A stretch of 64,000 bases of DNA from Limnohabitans sp. 2KL-1. GTDB lineage: Bacteria; Pseudomonadota; Gammaproteobacteria; Burkholderiales; Burkholderiaceae_C. A program made the translations under genes and the position numbers. The notes under the pieces are model-generated. The model searched no databases and was not told where the DNA came from. It worked only from the letters and a program-made list of their open reading frames with translations. How positions within the stretch are numbered: the first letter of the stretch is position 1; each line of letters begins with the position of its first letter. The stretch is taken from positions 372,001 to 436,000 of the forward strand of contig NZ_NESL01000002.1 of the NCBI RefSeq assembly GCF_003063435.1. Direction: 5' to 3'. Below are positions 19,201 to 28,587 of the stretch, piece by piece.

Positions 19201-20409
19201 ATGAGCACTGCGCCTTCTCAACTTCCCGTCATCGTCGCTGGCGGTGGCATTGGCGGCCTGGCCGCCGCGCTCGCCTTGGTGCGCCAGGGCTTTCAGGTCA
19301 CCGTGCTGGAGCAAGCGCCCGAGATCGGCGAGATCGGTGCAGGCATCCAGCTCGGCCCCAACGCCTTCCACGCTTTTGATGCACTGGGCATTGGCGACAA
19401 AGCCCGTGGCCGCGCTGTTTACACCGACTTCATGGTCATGCACGACGCGCTCGACGAGTCGCAGGTTGGCAAGATCGAAACCGGCGAAGCCTTTCGCAAG
19501 CGCTTTGGCAACCCCTATGCCGTGATCCACCGCGTGGACGTGCACCTGTCGCTGCTCGAAGGGGCGCAGGAGACCGGCAAGGTCGAGTTCCACACCAACA
19601 CCCGCATCGTCTCGATTGAGCAGGACGAAGCCAACAAGACCGTCACCGCCATCGACCAGAACGGCAAGCGCTGGACCGGCCAGGCCCTGATCGGTGCCGA
19701 CGGCGGCAAGTCGGTGGTGCGCCAGCAGTATGTGAACGACCCACCCCGCGTGACCGGCCATGTGGTGTACCGCGCCGTGGTCGAGAAAAAAGACTTCCCG
19801 CTGAACCTGCAGTGGAACGCCGCCAGCCTGTGGGCCGGCCCCAAGTGCCACCTGGTGCACTACCCGCTGCGCGGCGGCGAGCAGTACAACGTGGTCGTGA
19901 CCTTCCACAGCCGCCAGCAAGAAGAATGGGGCGTGACCGATGGCTCCAAGGAAGAAGTCGAGAGCTACTTCCAGGGCATCAGCCCCAAGGCACGCCAGCT
20001 GATCGAGCTGCCCAAGACCTGGAAACGCTGGGCCACCGCTGACCGCGAGCCGATCGGCACCTGGGTGTTTGGCCGCGCCACCATCTTGGGCGACGCCGCC
20101 CACCCCACCACGCAGTACATGGCGCAAGGTGCCTGCATGGCGATGGAAGACGCCGTCACCCTGGGCGAAGCCCTGCGCGTGAATAACAACGACTGGACAA
20201 AAGCGCTGGCTTTGTACGAACGCTCCCGCGTGGCGCGCACCGCCCGCATCGTGCTGTCGGGCCGCGAAATGGGCCGCCTGTACCACGCCGCCGGTGTCGA
20301 GCGCCTGATCCGCAACTCGCTGTGGAAAGGCCGCACCCAAGAGCGCTTCTATGATGCGATCGAATGGCTGTATGGCTGGAACGTCAACAACTGCCTGGCC
20401 CAGGACTGA
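19201..20409 (+). CDS. 3-hydroxybenzoate 6-hydroxylase-type FAD monooxygenase
   Basis: This 402-residue class A flavoprotein monooxygenase has an N-terminal FAD-binding GGGIGGLAAALALVRQG at about residues 14-30, the DG motif (GADGGKSVVRQ) and the second FAD motif GDAAHPTTQYMAQGACMAMEDA. It should para-hydroxylate 3-hydroxybenzoate to gentisate using NADH. The substrate is assigned from family resemblance plus its position directly before gentisate dioxygenase. The start at 19201 is preferred over the upstream ATG at 19138, because the FAD loop then begins at the normal distance and GGAG precedes it. Confidence 0.87.
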   Translation: MSTAPSQLPVIVAGGGIGGLAAALALVRQGFQVTVLEQAPEIGEIGAGIQLGPNAFHAFDALGIGDKARGRAVYTDFMVMHDALDESQVGKIETGEAFRKRFGNPYAVIHRVDVHLSLLEGAQETGKVEFHTNTRIVSIEQDEANKTVTAIDQNGKRWTGQALIGADGGKSVVRQQYVNDPPRVTGHVVYRAVVEKKDFPLNLQWNAASLWAGPKCHLVHYPLRGGEQYNVVVTFHSRQQEEWGVTDGSKEEVESYFQGISPKARQLIELPKTWKRWATADREPIGTWVFGRATILGDAAHPTTQYMAQGACMAMEDAVTLGEALRVNNNDWTKALALYERSRVARTARIVLSGREMGRLYHAAGVERLIRNSLWKGRTQERFYDAIEWLYGWNVNNCLAQD

Positions 20410-20427
20410 ACCCCAAGGAGACCTTTC

Positions 20428-21465
20428 ATGCAAGAACTCGGAAAACTCGAAGACCTGCCGCAAGACTACCGCGACGATCTGAAAAACCTGAACCTGGTGC
20501 CCCTGTGGCCCAGCCTGCGCGGCGTGCTGCCCCCCAAGGTGCCCACCCGCCAGACCCAGCCCACTTGCTGGGCCTACAAGGACATCAAGCCCTTGCTGCT
20601 CAAAGCGGGCGAGCTGACCCCGATTGAAAAAGCCGAGCGCCGCGTGCTGGTGCTGGCCAACCCCGGCCACGGCCTGGAAAAAATGCAGGCTTCTGCCGCC
20701 ATGTATTTGGGCATGCAATTGCTCATGCCCGGCGAATGGGCCCCCAGCCACCGCCACACCCCCAACGCAGTGCGCATGATCGTCGAAGGCGAAGGCGCTT
20801 ACACCACGGTGGACGGCGAGAAATGCCCGATGAGCCGAGGCGATTTGATCCTCACACCCACAGGCCTGTGGCACGAACACGGCCACGACGGCACCGAGCC
20901 CGTCATCTGGCTCGATGTGCTGGACCTGCCGCTGGTCTATTACATGGAGGCCAGCTACCACATCAACGGCGACCGCCAGACCGTGGTGCCCGGCCAGGGC
21001 GACAAGCAATACGCCCGTGGCGGCGTGGTGCCCAGCCATGTGTTCGAGCGCAGCAAGAAGGCTTACCCCATGCTGCGTTACGCCTGGAAAGACGCCAAGG
21101 CCGCGCTGGAATCGCTGGCCGCTGACGATGCGGGTCTGGAGCAGGTGCAGGTCACCTACACCAACCCCGAAACCGGTGGCGATGCCGAAAACATTCTGGG
21201 CTTTTATGCCCTGATGCTGCGCCCCGGCCAGACGCTGCGCCTGCCTGCCCGCTCACCAGCACAGGTGTTCCACGTCATCGAAGGCGCAGTGCAAGCGCAG
21301 ATCGTGAACAGCACCTTCACCCTGGCCGAAGCCGACACCTGCTGCGCCCCCGGCTACGAAGCCGTGACGCTGACCAACCTGAACGCCGGCCAGCCCGCGT
21401 TCGTGTTCATCGCCGACGAATCGCCCCTGCACCGCAAGCTGGGTGTTTACGAGAACCGCGGCTGA
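20428..21465 (+). CDS. gentisate 1,2-dioxygenase
   Basis: This 345-residue bicupin Fe(II) ring-cleavage dioxygenase converts gentisate to maleylpyruvate. The first cupin shows the metal-binding pattern HRHTPNAVRMIVEGEGAYT and, further on, WHEHGHDG. The second cupin is around residues 250-330 (FHVIEGAVQAQI). An AAGGAG ribosome-binding site lies 18 bp after the hydroxylase stop, so the two genes form an operon. Confidence 0.95.
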   Translation: MQELGKLEDLPQDYRDDLKNLNLVPLWPSLRGVLPPKVPTRQTQPTCWAYKDIKPLLLKAGELTPIEKAERRVLVLANPGHGLEKMQASAAMYLGMQLLMPGEWAPSHRHTPNAVRMIVEGEGAYTTVDGEKCPMSRGDLILTPTGLWHEHGHDGTEPVIWLDVLDLPLVYYMEASYHINGDRQTVVPGQGDKQYARGGVVPSHVFERSKKAYPMLRYAWKDAKAALESLAADDAGLEQVQVTYTNPETGGDAENILGFYALMLRPGQTLRLPARSPAQVFHVIEGAVQAQIVNSTFTLAEADTCCAPGYEAVTLTNLNAGQPAFVFIADESPLHRKLGVYENRG

Positions 21466-21508
21466 ATCGTTGACCAGTGTGGTCCTTTGAAACATGCGGA
21501 TACCTGAC

Positions 21509-21612
21509 TTCTGTGGGAGGCTGCCCCTGCGGCCGAATGGTGAATTGACTCAGCCATTTTGCAATGGGTCCAGGTGATTCAACCATTCGCGAGCAGTGGC
21601 TCGCTCCCACAA
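21509..21612. repeat. REP/BIME pair (TGTGGGAG...CTCCCACA)
   Basis: Inverted arms CTGTGGGAGGCTGCCCCTGC near 21510 and GAGCAGTGGCTCGCTCCCACA ending near 21610 enclose about 50 bp, with CGAATGG/CCATTCG extending the pairing. The right arm strongly resembles the well-known Pseudomonas REP (GCTCGCTCCCACA). It occupies the gap between gentisate dioxygenase and fumarylpyruvate hydrolase, inside an otherwise co-directional pathway cluster. Confidence 0.8.
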
Positions 21613-21676
21613 AACACCCAACCCACCCAAGGGCATGACCACGGCCGTGCCCATTTCATCACTTGATCTTGACCCC

Positions 21677-22378
21677 ATGACCCCTTACCTCTTCACCCCA
21701 CCCGCCGTCCAGTCCCTGCCCGTTCGCGGCAAAACCGAGCGCTTCCCGATCAACCGCATTTTCTGCGTGGGCCGCAACTACCATGCGCACGCCGTCGAGA
21801 TGGGCCGCCCGGTCGACAAGAGCGTCGAGCAGGCTTTTTACTTCACCAAGTCGCCCCAAACCCTGGTGGAGAGTGGCGCGACTGTGGCTTACCCACCCCG
21901 CACCAGCAATTACCACTTCGAGATGGAGCTGGTGCTGGCCATTGGCAAAGAAGGTTTTCGCGTGAGCGAAGCCAACGCGCATGAGCTGGTTTATGGCTAT
22001 GCCGCAGGCCTGGATATGACCCGCCGCGACCTGCAACTGGTGGCGCGTGACAAGGGCCGTCCTTGGGACACGGGCAAGGACATCGAAGAAGGCTCGGTCT
22101 GCTCCGAGATCGTGCCCATGCCTGGCGTGGTGATTGAGAACGGCAGCATCGCCCTCGAAGTCAACGGTGCCACCAAGCAGTCGTCCGATGTGGACAAGCT
22201 GATCTGGAACATCCGTGAAATCATCGCCGACCTGTCCACCTATTACCACTTGCAACCCGGCGACCTGATCTACACCGGCACGCCCGAAGGCGTGGGCGCT
22301 GTGGTGACCGGCGACAAGATCACCGGGCGCGTAGAGGGTGTGGCCGAAATCGCCTTGACCATCGGCGCTGCTCAATAA
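21677..22378 (+). CDS. fumarylpyruvate hydrolase (FAH family)
   Basis: This 233-residue protein contains the FAH-fold features FCVGRNYHAHAVEMG and the metal-ligand region FEMELVLAIGKEG. YAAGLDMTRRDLQ and the terminal TGTPEGVGAVVTGD follow. It should hydrolyse fumarylpyruvate to fumarate and pyruvate, the last step of the glutathione-dependent gentisate route. The ATG at 21677 gives the length normal for NagK-like enzymes; two upstream in-frame starts (21596, 21635) add an unconserved leader running into the REP element. Confidence 0.92.
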   Translation: MTPYLFTPPAVQSLPVRGKTERFPINRIFCVGRNYHAHAVEMGRPVDKSVEQAFYFTKSPQTLVESGATVAYPPRTSNYHFEMELVLAIGKEGFRVSEANAHELVYGYAAGLDMTRRDLQLVARDKGRPWDTGKDIEEGSVCSEIVPMPGVVIENGSIALEVNGATKQSSDVDKLIWNIREIIADLSTYYHLQPGDLIYTGTPEGVGAVVTGDKITGRVEGVAEIALTIGAAQ

Positions 22379-22439
22379 TGCCAAGTACCGGCAGCCGCCA
22401 TGCGCTGGCGACTGCACGCCCACCAACAGGACCCAAGCC

Positions 22440-23075
22440 ATGAAGCTCTACAACTTTTTCCGAAGCGGCACCTCGCACCGCCTGCGCATTGCGCTCAACC
22501 TCAAAGGCATCGCCACCGACTACGTGGCGGTCGATTTGCGGGTGGAAGAGCACCTGAAAGACGCATTCAAATCAATCAACCCGCAACAACTGGTGCCCGC
22601 GCTCGACACGGGTGAGCAGGTGCTGGTCCAGTCGCCCGCCATCATCGAATGGCTGGAAGAAAAATACCCCACGCTCGCCCTGCTGCCATCTGGCGTTGAC
22701 GAGCGCGCCCATGTGCGCGCACTGGCGGCCATCGTGGGTTGCGACATCCACCCGATCAACAACCGCCGCATTCTGGAAACCCTGCGCAAGCAGTTCGGAG
22801 CCAACGAAGACGCCGTCAACGCCTGGTGCGGCACCTGGATCAGCGCCGGCTTTGACGCCTACGAAGCCCTGATCGCGGCCGACACACAGCGTGGCCGCTT
22901 CAGTTTTGGCGACACGCCCACCCTGGCCGATGTGTATTTGATCCCCCAGGTCGAAAGCGCCCGCCGCTTCAAGGTGGATATGAGCCGCTGGCCCCTGATC
23001 AGCGCAATCGACAAGGCCTGCGGTGAGCTGGAGGCCTTCAAAAAGGCCGCGCCCATGGCCCAGCCTGACGCCTGA
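22440..23075 (+). CDS. maleylpyruvate/maleylacetoacetate isomerase (zeta-class GST)
   Basis: This 211-residue glutathione S-transferase-fold protein has an N-terminal thioredoxin-like domain beginning MKLYNFFRSGTSHRLRIAL and the SPAIIEWLEEKYP glutathione-site segment. The helical C-terminal half carries GCDIHPINNRRIL, which is characteristic of the zeta class. In this setting it should isomerise maleylpyruvate to fumarylpyruvate using glutathione. It is 61 bp after the hydrolase gene and completes the gentisate pathway. Confidence 0.93.
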   Translation: MKLYNFFRSGTSHRLRIALNLKGIATDYVAVDLRVEEHLKDAFKSINPQQLVPALDTGEQVLVQSPAIIEWLEEKYPTLALLPSGVDERAHVRALAAIVGCDIHPINNRRILETLRKQFGANEDAVNAWCGTWISAGFDAYEALIAADTQRGRFSFGDTPTLADVYLIPQVESARRFKVDMSRWPLISAIDKACGELEAFKKAAPMAQPDA

Positions 23076-23089
23076 GCCATCTCAAGGCT

Positions 23090-24091
23090 TCAGCCAAACA
23101 CCTCGGTATCCACCTCGCTGTTGGCCTGCGCGTTGTAGCGGTCCCCTGCCACCGTGCGCTGGTTGATCAGGGCGTCAAGCCGTGCCAGCAGACCGGCGTC
23201 GAGCTGCACATCCACCGCCGCCAGGTCATCCAGCAAATGGTCAACCGAGGTGGTGCCGGGGATCGGGATGATGTCATCGCCTTGGTGCAGCAGCCAGGCC
23301 AGAGCCAGCTGGGACGGGCTGCAACCGGCTTCTTGTGCCAGCGCGTTGTAGGCGGGCAGCAGCTTCAGGTTGGCGGCGTAGTTTTCTGGCGCAAAGCGCG
23401 GCATGCTGCGGCGGATGTCTTTGGCATCGAAGCCCGCAATGTCGAGCGGGCCACACAAAAAGCCCCGCGCCACCGGGCTGAAGGCCACAAAGGCCACACC
23501 CAATTCGCGGCACGCTTGCAACACCGCGATCTCGGGGTTGCGGGTCCACAGCGAATACTCGGTCTGCACCGCCGCAATCGGGTGCACCGCATGCGCTTTG
23601 CGCAAGGTGCCAGCCGACACCTCGGACAAGCCAATGGTCTGGATCTTGCCCTGGCGCACCAGGTCGCTCAGCGCGCCCACGCTGTCTTCGATGGGTACTT
23701 TTTTGTCCCAGCGGTGCAGGTAATACAGGTCGATCACATCGGTCTGCAGGCGGCGCAGCGCGTCTTCGCAGGTCTTTTTGATGGTTTCGGGGCGGCCGTC
23801 GATCACGCGCACTTTGCTGCCGTCGCTTTGCTCAACCCCTTGCATACCGCATTTGCTGGCCAGGGTGAATTTCTGGCGGTGCGGTTTCAGGACTTTGCCC
23901 ACCAACGTCTCGTTGGCACCAAAGCCATAAAGGGCAGCCGTGTCAAAAAAGTCCACGCCCTGGTCCAAGGCCGTGAGCAAGACCCGCTCGCCCTGTTCGG
24001 CAGAGACGGGCGCGCCATAAGCATGGCTGAGGTTCATGCAGCCCAAACCAATGGCGCTGACGTTGAAGGAAGCAAGTTGTCGGGTTTTCAT
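23090..24091 (-). CDS. aldo/keto reductase
   Basis: This 333-residue AKR has the catalytic tetrad region visible: DFFDTAALYGFGANE (Asp/Tyr), LASKCGMQG (Lys) and YYLHRWDKKVPIED (His). The C-terminal cofactor site is IPIPGTTSVDHL. The ATG at 24091 (MKTRQLASFNVSAIGLGCMN) fits the family, whereas the longer frame adds an unconserved leader reaching into the IclR promoter. It is convergent with the isomerase gene and divergent from the IclR regulator at 24178. The NADPH-linked carbonyl substrate is unknown. Confidence 0.9.
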   Translation of the reverse strand: MKTRQLASFNVSAIGLGCMNLSHAYGAPVSAEQGERVLLTALDQGVDFFDTAALYGFGANETLVGKVLKPHRQKFTLASKCGMQGVEQSDGSKVRVIDGRPETIKKTCEDALRRLQTDVIDLYYLHRWDKKVPIEDSVGALSDLVRQGKIQTIGLSEVSAGTLRKAHAVHPIAAVQTEYSLWTRNPEIAVLQACRELGVAFVAFSPVARGFLCGPLDIAGFDAKDIRRSMPRFAPENYAANLKLLPAYNALAQEAGCSPSQLALAWLLHQGDDIIPIPGTTSVDHLLDDLAAVDVQLDAGLLARLDALINQRTVAGDRYNAQANSEVDTEVFG

Positions 24092-24177
24092 GGCGCATAT
24101 CTTAGACGCTGCACCATCCGCTGGCGTCGCCAGAGTGTCTTGCGTGCGCACATCCGCGTACGATAATCGCACTCACC

Positions 24178-24969
24178 ATGACCGAAAGTTCTGCCCTCTA
24201 CCCGCCAGCCGATCTGCTGGACGCACGCGACTGGATTGCCGGGCTTGAAAAAGGTTTGGCCATCATTGAAGCCTTCGACGCCGAGCACCCCCGCCTGACA
24301 TCGACCGAGGCTGGCGTGCGTTGCGGCATGACGCGCACCGCCGCTCGCCGCTACCTCAAAACCCTGGCCCATCTGGGCTATGTGGGAACGGATGGCAAGC
24401 TGTTCTGGCTCAGCCCGCGCATCTTGCGCTTGGGACACGCTTATCTGGAATCTGCCCGCTTGCCCCGATTGGTGCAGGCCTATCTGCAGCGCATCACCTC
24501 AGGCACCGAAGAAATCGCCTATCTGGGGGTGTTGGACGGTGATGACACGGTCTATGTCGCTCGCAGCGGCATGCACCGGCACATGCTTTCAGGCTACATG
24601 CTGGGGTCTCGCGTGCCTGCGCAAGTGACCGCTGCAGGCATGGCCATCTTGTCGAGCCTGAGCGATGCGCAAACCGATGCGTGGCTCGACACGCATGCGC
24701 TGCGCACCTTCACCTCGTTCACCATGTCCAGCAAGCTTGAATTGCGCGAGCACCTGCAGCTGTTCAAACGCCAAGGCTGGGTGCTGTCCGAGCAACAGCT
24801 GGAGCTCAACTACCGGGGCATTGCCGTGCCCTTGCTGGACCGACAAAACCAGGTGCACGGTGCCATCAGCGTGACCATGCCCATCAACAACGAGGACGCG
24901 GAACACGCCGTGAAGCGGGTGTTACCGGTGATGCAAGAAGCGGCACGCAGTCTGCGGCCGCTGCTTTAA
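24178..24969 (+). CDS. IclR-family regulator, PcaR/PcaU/PobR subgroup
   Basis: This 263-residue regulator begins with DWIAGLEKGLAIIEAFDAEHPRLT, the signature opening of the PcaR/PcaU/PobR group that governs aromatic-acid catabolism. A winged helix-turn-helix follows (TSTEAGVRCGMTRTAARRYLKTLAHLGY) and then an IclR effector-binding domain. It diverges from the aldo/keto reductase across 86 bp and is convergent with the downstream flavoprotein gene. Its effector and targets are not evident. Confidence 0.9.
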   Translation: MTESSALYPPADLLDARDWIAGLEKGLAIIEAFDAEHPRLTSTEAGVRCGMTRTAARRYLKTLAHLGYVGTDGKLFWLSPRILRLGHAYLESARLPRLVQAYLQRITSGTEEIAYLGVLDGDDTVYVARSGMHRHMLSGYMLGSRVPAQVTAAGMAILSSLSDAQTDAWLDTHALRTFTSFTMSSKLELREHLQLFKRQGWVLSEQQLELNYRGIAVPLLDRQNQVHGAISVTMPINNEDAEHAVKRVLPVMQEAARSLRPLL

Positions 24970-24981
24970 GACGCACTGGTT

Positions 24982-26688
24982 TTATGCCCGCACTTGGCTT
25001 GTTTTGTCAGAGATGTGGTTGGCCGTCACGAAAGCAAACACCATGTTGGGACCGTGGGTTATGCCTGCGGCTGGATAGTTGCCCCCCATGATGCTGGCGC
25101 GGTCGTTGCCCACGGCATACAGACCCTCGATGGGACGTCCATCGTGTCGAAGCACCTCGCCAACCACGCTCGTCTTGATCCCATCAAACGTGCCCAAGTC
25201 ACCCATGATGACCTTGATGGCGTAAAAAGGACCTTTTTGTAGGGGGGCCACACAAGGATTCGGGTGATGATCCGGATCGGCCAAATAGCGGTTAAAACTG
25301 GTTCGACCGCGTCCGAATTCCTGGTCTTCACCCCGCACGGCCCCCACGTTGTAGTCGCGCACCGTTTGCTCCAACTGCACAGAATCGATACCGGCTTTTT
25401 GTGCCAGGTCAGACAGAGATTGACCTTCGATCAAATAACCGTTGCGCAAGAATCGGCCAATCGGCATGGGTGCTGGCTTGACAAACCCCAAGCCATACTG
25501 AGCCAGTGCTTTTTTGTCACAGATGAGCCACATGGCGGTTTCGTCCATGTCCTTGCAGGCCTGCACCATGGCCAAACCAACGTCGTGGTATGAATTCGAT
25601 TCGTTGGTAAATCGCTTGCCGTTTTTGAGCACACCAATGATGCCTGGCTTGTAACGATCAAGCAGGTGAGGAAACACGCCGACTTCACCGTTCCCGTAGT
25701 CCACCTTGGTGACTGGCATCCAGGCTGCACTGTCCTGAAAACGAATATCGACCACACCACCCAAGGCCTCAGCCATGTTGAGGCCATCGCCCGTGTTACT
25801 GAGCGGCGTCGGAGACAGATGTTCATGTCCACGCTTGACATGCGGATAGGCCTGCGCAATGCGCTTGACATCATGCGGGAACCCCCCACAAGCCAAGATC
25901 ACGCCATAACGCGCATTGAAACGCTGCGGCCCTGCCTCAGCATCGGTCAACATCCCCACCACTTGATCACCTTCAAGGACCAGCTCACGCGCGGCTGTGC
26001 TGGTCAAAATAGGTATCCCCAAATCGAATGCAGACTGCGCCAACCGAGCGGCCAAAGCGTTGCCACTGGTGACATGAACAGCGCGTCTGTAAAGTGCCAA
26101 CTCCTTGAGGTGACTGACCAAGCGCTTGGCCACATAAAAGGCCGATGCCAGCGACTTGGTAGCGCGAAAAAAATGCTTCAGATCGGCATTGGATGAATTG
26201 AACATCATGCCAATGAAGGTGATGGTTTTAAGCGGGGGTTTCAGGCGGGCCATGTGCGGGCCCAGCTGCCGAATGTCATAGGGTTTGGCCAAAATGGATC
26301 GACCGATGTCCGCCCCACCCTCCACATCAGGGTGATAGTCGGGATAGAGCGTGGGAACAAACTGCATCGCCGTTTCGCGCTCTAAAAAATCTACCATCTT
26401 GGGGCCATTAGCGATGAAAGCATCTACGGCTTCTTTGTCAAAGAAGCGTCCCGTCTCATGCATCATGTAAGTGCGCACCGCATCAGCGTTATCCTGGGCA
26501 TTTTGCTTTTGCCCATGCCCGTTGAGAGGAACCCACAGCACACCGCCAGACAAGGCGGTGGTGCCACCGAACACGGACTCCTTCTCAAGTACAACCACAT
26601 CCAGTCCACGCTTTTTAGCGGTGATGGCGCACGTCAGCCCGGCAGCGCCGGAACCGACCACAATCAGATCAAAGTTTTGTGTCGTCAT
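24982..26688 (-). CDS. FAD-dependent oxidoreductase (KstD/fumarate reductase flavoprotein-like) 1
   Basis: This 568-residue flavoprotein has an N-terminal FAD dinucleotide loop VVGSGAAGLTCAITAKKRG at about residues 10-28, a KESVFGGTTALSGG segment and an internal FTNESNSYHD motif. The C-terminal FAD site is YAVGNDRASIMGGNYPAAGITHGP. This architecture is shared by 3-ketosteroid delta-1-dehydrogenases and related enzymes that dehydrogenate cyclic ketones. It has two full-length relatives in this window (31997-33730 and 36552-38333). It follows the SDR gene by 17 bp with an AGGAG site, so the two probably act in sequence. Confidence 0.88.
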   Translation of the reverse strand: MTTQNFDLIVVGSGAAGLTCAITAKKRGLDVVVLEKESVFGGTTALSGGVLWVPLNGHGQKQNAQDNADAVRTYMMHETGRFFDKEAVDAFIANGPKMVDFLERETAMQFVPTLYPDYHPDVEGGADIGRSILAKPYDIRQLGPHMARLKPPLKTITFIGMMFNSSNADLKHFFRATKSLASAFYVAKRLVSHLKELALYRRAVHVTSGNALAARLAQSAFDLGIPILTSTAARELVLEGDQVVGMLTDAEAGPQRFNARYGVILACGGFPHDVKRIAQAYPHVKRGHEHLSPTPLSNTGDGLNMAEALGGVVDIRFQDSAAWMPVTKVDYGNGEVGVFPHLLDRYKPGIIGVLKNGKRFTNESNSYHDVGLAMVQACKDMDETAMWLICDKKALAQYGLGFVKPAPMPIGRFLRNGYLIEGQSLSDLAQKAGIDSVQLEQTVRDYNVGAVRGEDQEFGRGRTSFNRYLADPDHHPNPCVAPLQKGPFYAIKVIMGDLGTFDGIKTSVVGEVLRHDGRPIEGLYAVGNDRASIMGGNYPAAGITHGPNMVFAFVTANHISDKTSQVRA

Positions 26689-26705
26689 GCTGGGTATCTC
26701 CTGTT

Positions 26706-27518
26706 TCAGCTTGTCTGGTTGTAGCCTGGGCGTGGCACCATGTCCATCAGCATGGATGACATGCCGCCATCCACTGCGATTTCTGCACCGTTGACATAGG
26801 CGGAGCGTGGGCTGGCCAGGAAAAGCGCAACGTCAGCAATGTCAGCGGGCTCGCCTATGCGGCGACTGGCAGTCACTTCTGCACGTCGCGCTTCAAAGCC
26901 AGGTTCCTCGTAGAACTTGGCCGACAAAGCGGTGCGGATCATGCCTGGGCAAATCGCATTGCTGCGAACACCCAAAGGGCCCCATTCCGTGGCCATTTGG
27001 CGCGACAAAAGCAAAACACCGGCCTTGGCTGCACTGTAGGCCCCGCTGTTGGACTGGGGGTAATTCCCGGATATCGAAGCCACATGCACCACTGCGCCCC
27101 GTGTTGCTTGCAACTGCGGCTTGAAGGCTCGTGCCGTTAACAAATATCCCGTCAGATTCACTGACAAGACCCTGTTCCAATCCAACAAACTCACGCTGTC
27201 CAGACTGCCAGGACGCAGCATGCCCGCGTTGTTGATCAAGGCAAAACACTCACCCAATTGAGCTTGTACTTTTTGGGCTGCATCCAATGTGTCCGATTCA
27301 CTGGAAATATCGCACGCCACGGCCAAAGCCCGAGCGCCCTGGGCGCGCAAACTTTGCGCAACCGCTTCGCAGCCCACCGCATTTGAATCCAGCAAGGCCA
27401 CACTGGCACCGACGCCTGCCAACTGCGTGGCAAGCTGGGCACCAATGCCACTGGCAGCGCCAGACACAGCGCACACTCGGCCTTTCAAACCCAACCAGTC
27501 CAATTCATGTTTGTTCAC
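26706..27518 (-). CDS. short-chain dehydrogenase/reductase
   Basis: This 270-residue classical SDR has the cofactor motif SGAASGIGAQLA at about residues 19-30, NNAG near 90, catalytic Ser in ASISGNYPQS and YSAAK. PGMIRT follows the active site, and the C-terminus carries VNGAEIAVDGG. Translation starts at GTG (27518), because AAGGAG lies 6 nt upstream and the next in-frame methionine is deep in the protein. It heads a two-gene operon with the flavoprotein and diverges from the AraC regulator, which is its likely controller. Confidence 0.9.
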   Translation of the reverse strand: MNKHELDWLGLKGRVCAVSGAASGIGAQLATQLAGVGASVALLDSNAVGCEAVAQSLRAQGARALAVACDISSESDTLDAAQKVQAQLGECFALINNAGMLRPGSLDSVSLLDWNRVLSVNLTGYLLTARAFKPQLQATRGAVVHVASISGNYPQSNSGAYSAAKAGVLLLSRQMATEWGPLGVRSNAICPGMIRTALSAKFYEEPGFEARRAEVTASRRIGEPADIADVALFLASPRSAYVNGAEIAVDGGMSSMLMDMVPRPGYNQTS

Positions 27519-27643
27519 ATGCGACTCCTTTTCACTGGTTTGAATTGTGGGTGAAACAAGGGTTTTTCAGTACGACGATTCCTGCCGGTCACTGGACAAT
27601 TCGAGCTCAATTCAATTCACCAAGCGCCCAATCCAACTGCAAT

Positions 27644-28555
27644 ATGGTTCGCAACAAAGGCATTCCCAATTACGATCTTTATGGTGACCAGGCCTCACCC
27701 GGTTGGTCCAGTTCGTTCAATTTCGAGTGGATTCCGCAACGTTCAGCGCTGTACAACTGGGTCATTCAGCCTCATCGGCATGACGCGTTTTTTCAGTTGT
27801 TGTATCTGACCGAAGGGTGTGTTGATTTTTGGATCGATGATGCTGAACTCCGAGGGCAAGCCCCTTGCTTGTTGGTGGTGCCCGCAGGCCGCGTGCATGG
27901 CTTCAGATTCAGCGCCAACATACAAGGCCCGGTGGTCACCGCCAGTCAAAAAACACTAGAGTCTTTGGCCACAGTGGCCATGCCGCAATTGCTGGACACC
28001 ATTCGAAAACCCAGATTGATCCCCTTGCAAAGCGACATTCGGTACGTAGACCAACTCATGCCCTTGTTTTTGAGTCTGGAAAACGAATGCCGCAACCATG
28101 CCATGGGGCACATGGCCGTCAGCAGTGCTCTTTTGCTCGCCGTGATGGTGCAAGTTCACCGCATCGTTCAACAGATGGAGGGAGATGGCGTGAAGACCCG
28201 TCAACCCGTCTCTCGCAAAGCACGGCAAATTGAAAGATTCCGCGCACTGATTGATCACCAATTCAGACAGCAAAAATCTTTGCAACATTTTGCAGACCAA
28301 TTGGGCATGACCCCCGGCCAACTGTCTCGGCTTTGCAGGCAAACATTGGGCATGTCGGGGCTTGATTTGATCAATGCCCGGGTCATCCATGAGGCCCAGC
28401 GAGACTTGGTTTACACCCACTTGCCCATCAAGCAACTGGCTGCCGACCTGGGGTTTGATGATGACGCTTATTTCAGCCGTTTTTTCCGGAAACACACCGG
28501 CATCACGCCCACAGATTTCCGGACAAAAGCGCTGCAGGACTTGAGCGCATTCTGA
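27644..28555 (+). CDS. AraC-family regulator, PobR-like
   Basis: This 303-residue protein has an N-terminal cupin sensor (IPNYDLYGD, then IQPHRHDAFFQLLYLTEG) typical of PobR-like AraC regulators. The C-terminal AraC DNA-binding domain covers about residues 200-300 (HFADQLGMTPGQLSRLCRQ and LAADLGFDDDAYFSRFFRKHTG). The ATG at 27644 is chosen because upstream in-frame sequence reads into the divergent SDR gene. Members of this group sense aromatic acids. The 125-bp divergent gap should hold its operator. Confidence 0.88.
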   Translation: MVRNKGIPNYDLYGDQASPGWSSSFNFEWIPQRSALYNWVIQPHRHDAFFQLLYLTEGCVDFWIDDAELRGQAPCLLVVPAGRVHGFRFSANIQGPVVTASQKTLESLATVAMPQLLDTIRKPRLIPLQSDIRYVDQLMPLFLSLENECRNHAMGHMAVSSALLLAVMVQVHRIVQQMEGDGVKTRQPVSRKARQIERFRALIDHQFRQQKSLQHFADQLGMTPGQLSRLCRQTLGMSGLDLINARVIHEAQRDLVYTHLPIKQLAADLGFDDDAYFSRFFRKHTGITPTDFRTKALQDLSAF

Positions 28556-28587
28556 GCAAAAACCTGTGGGTCAAATGTGCAGACCGA

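Noticed and set aside
19183-21039. 618-codon minus-strand frame across the hydroxylase and gentisate dioxygenase genes
   Set aside because: It spans two genes with clear family motifs on the plus strand and is His/Gly/Val-rich in the manner of GC shadows.
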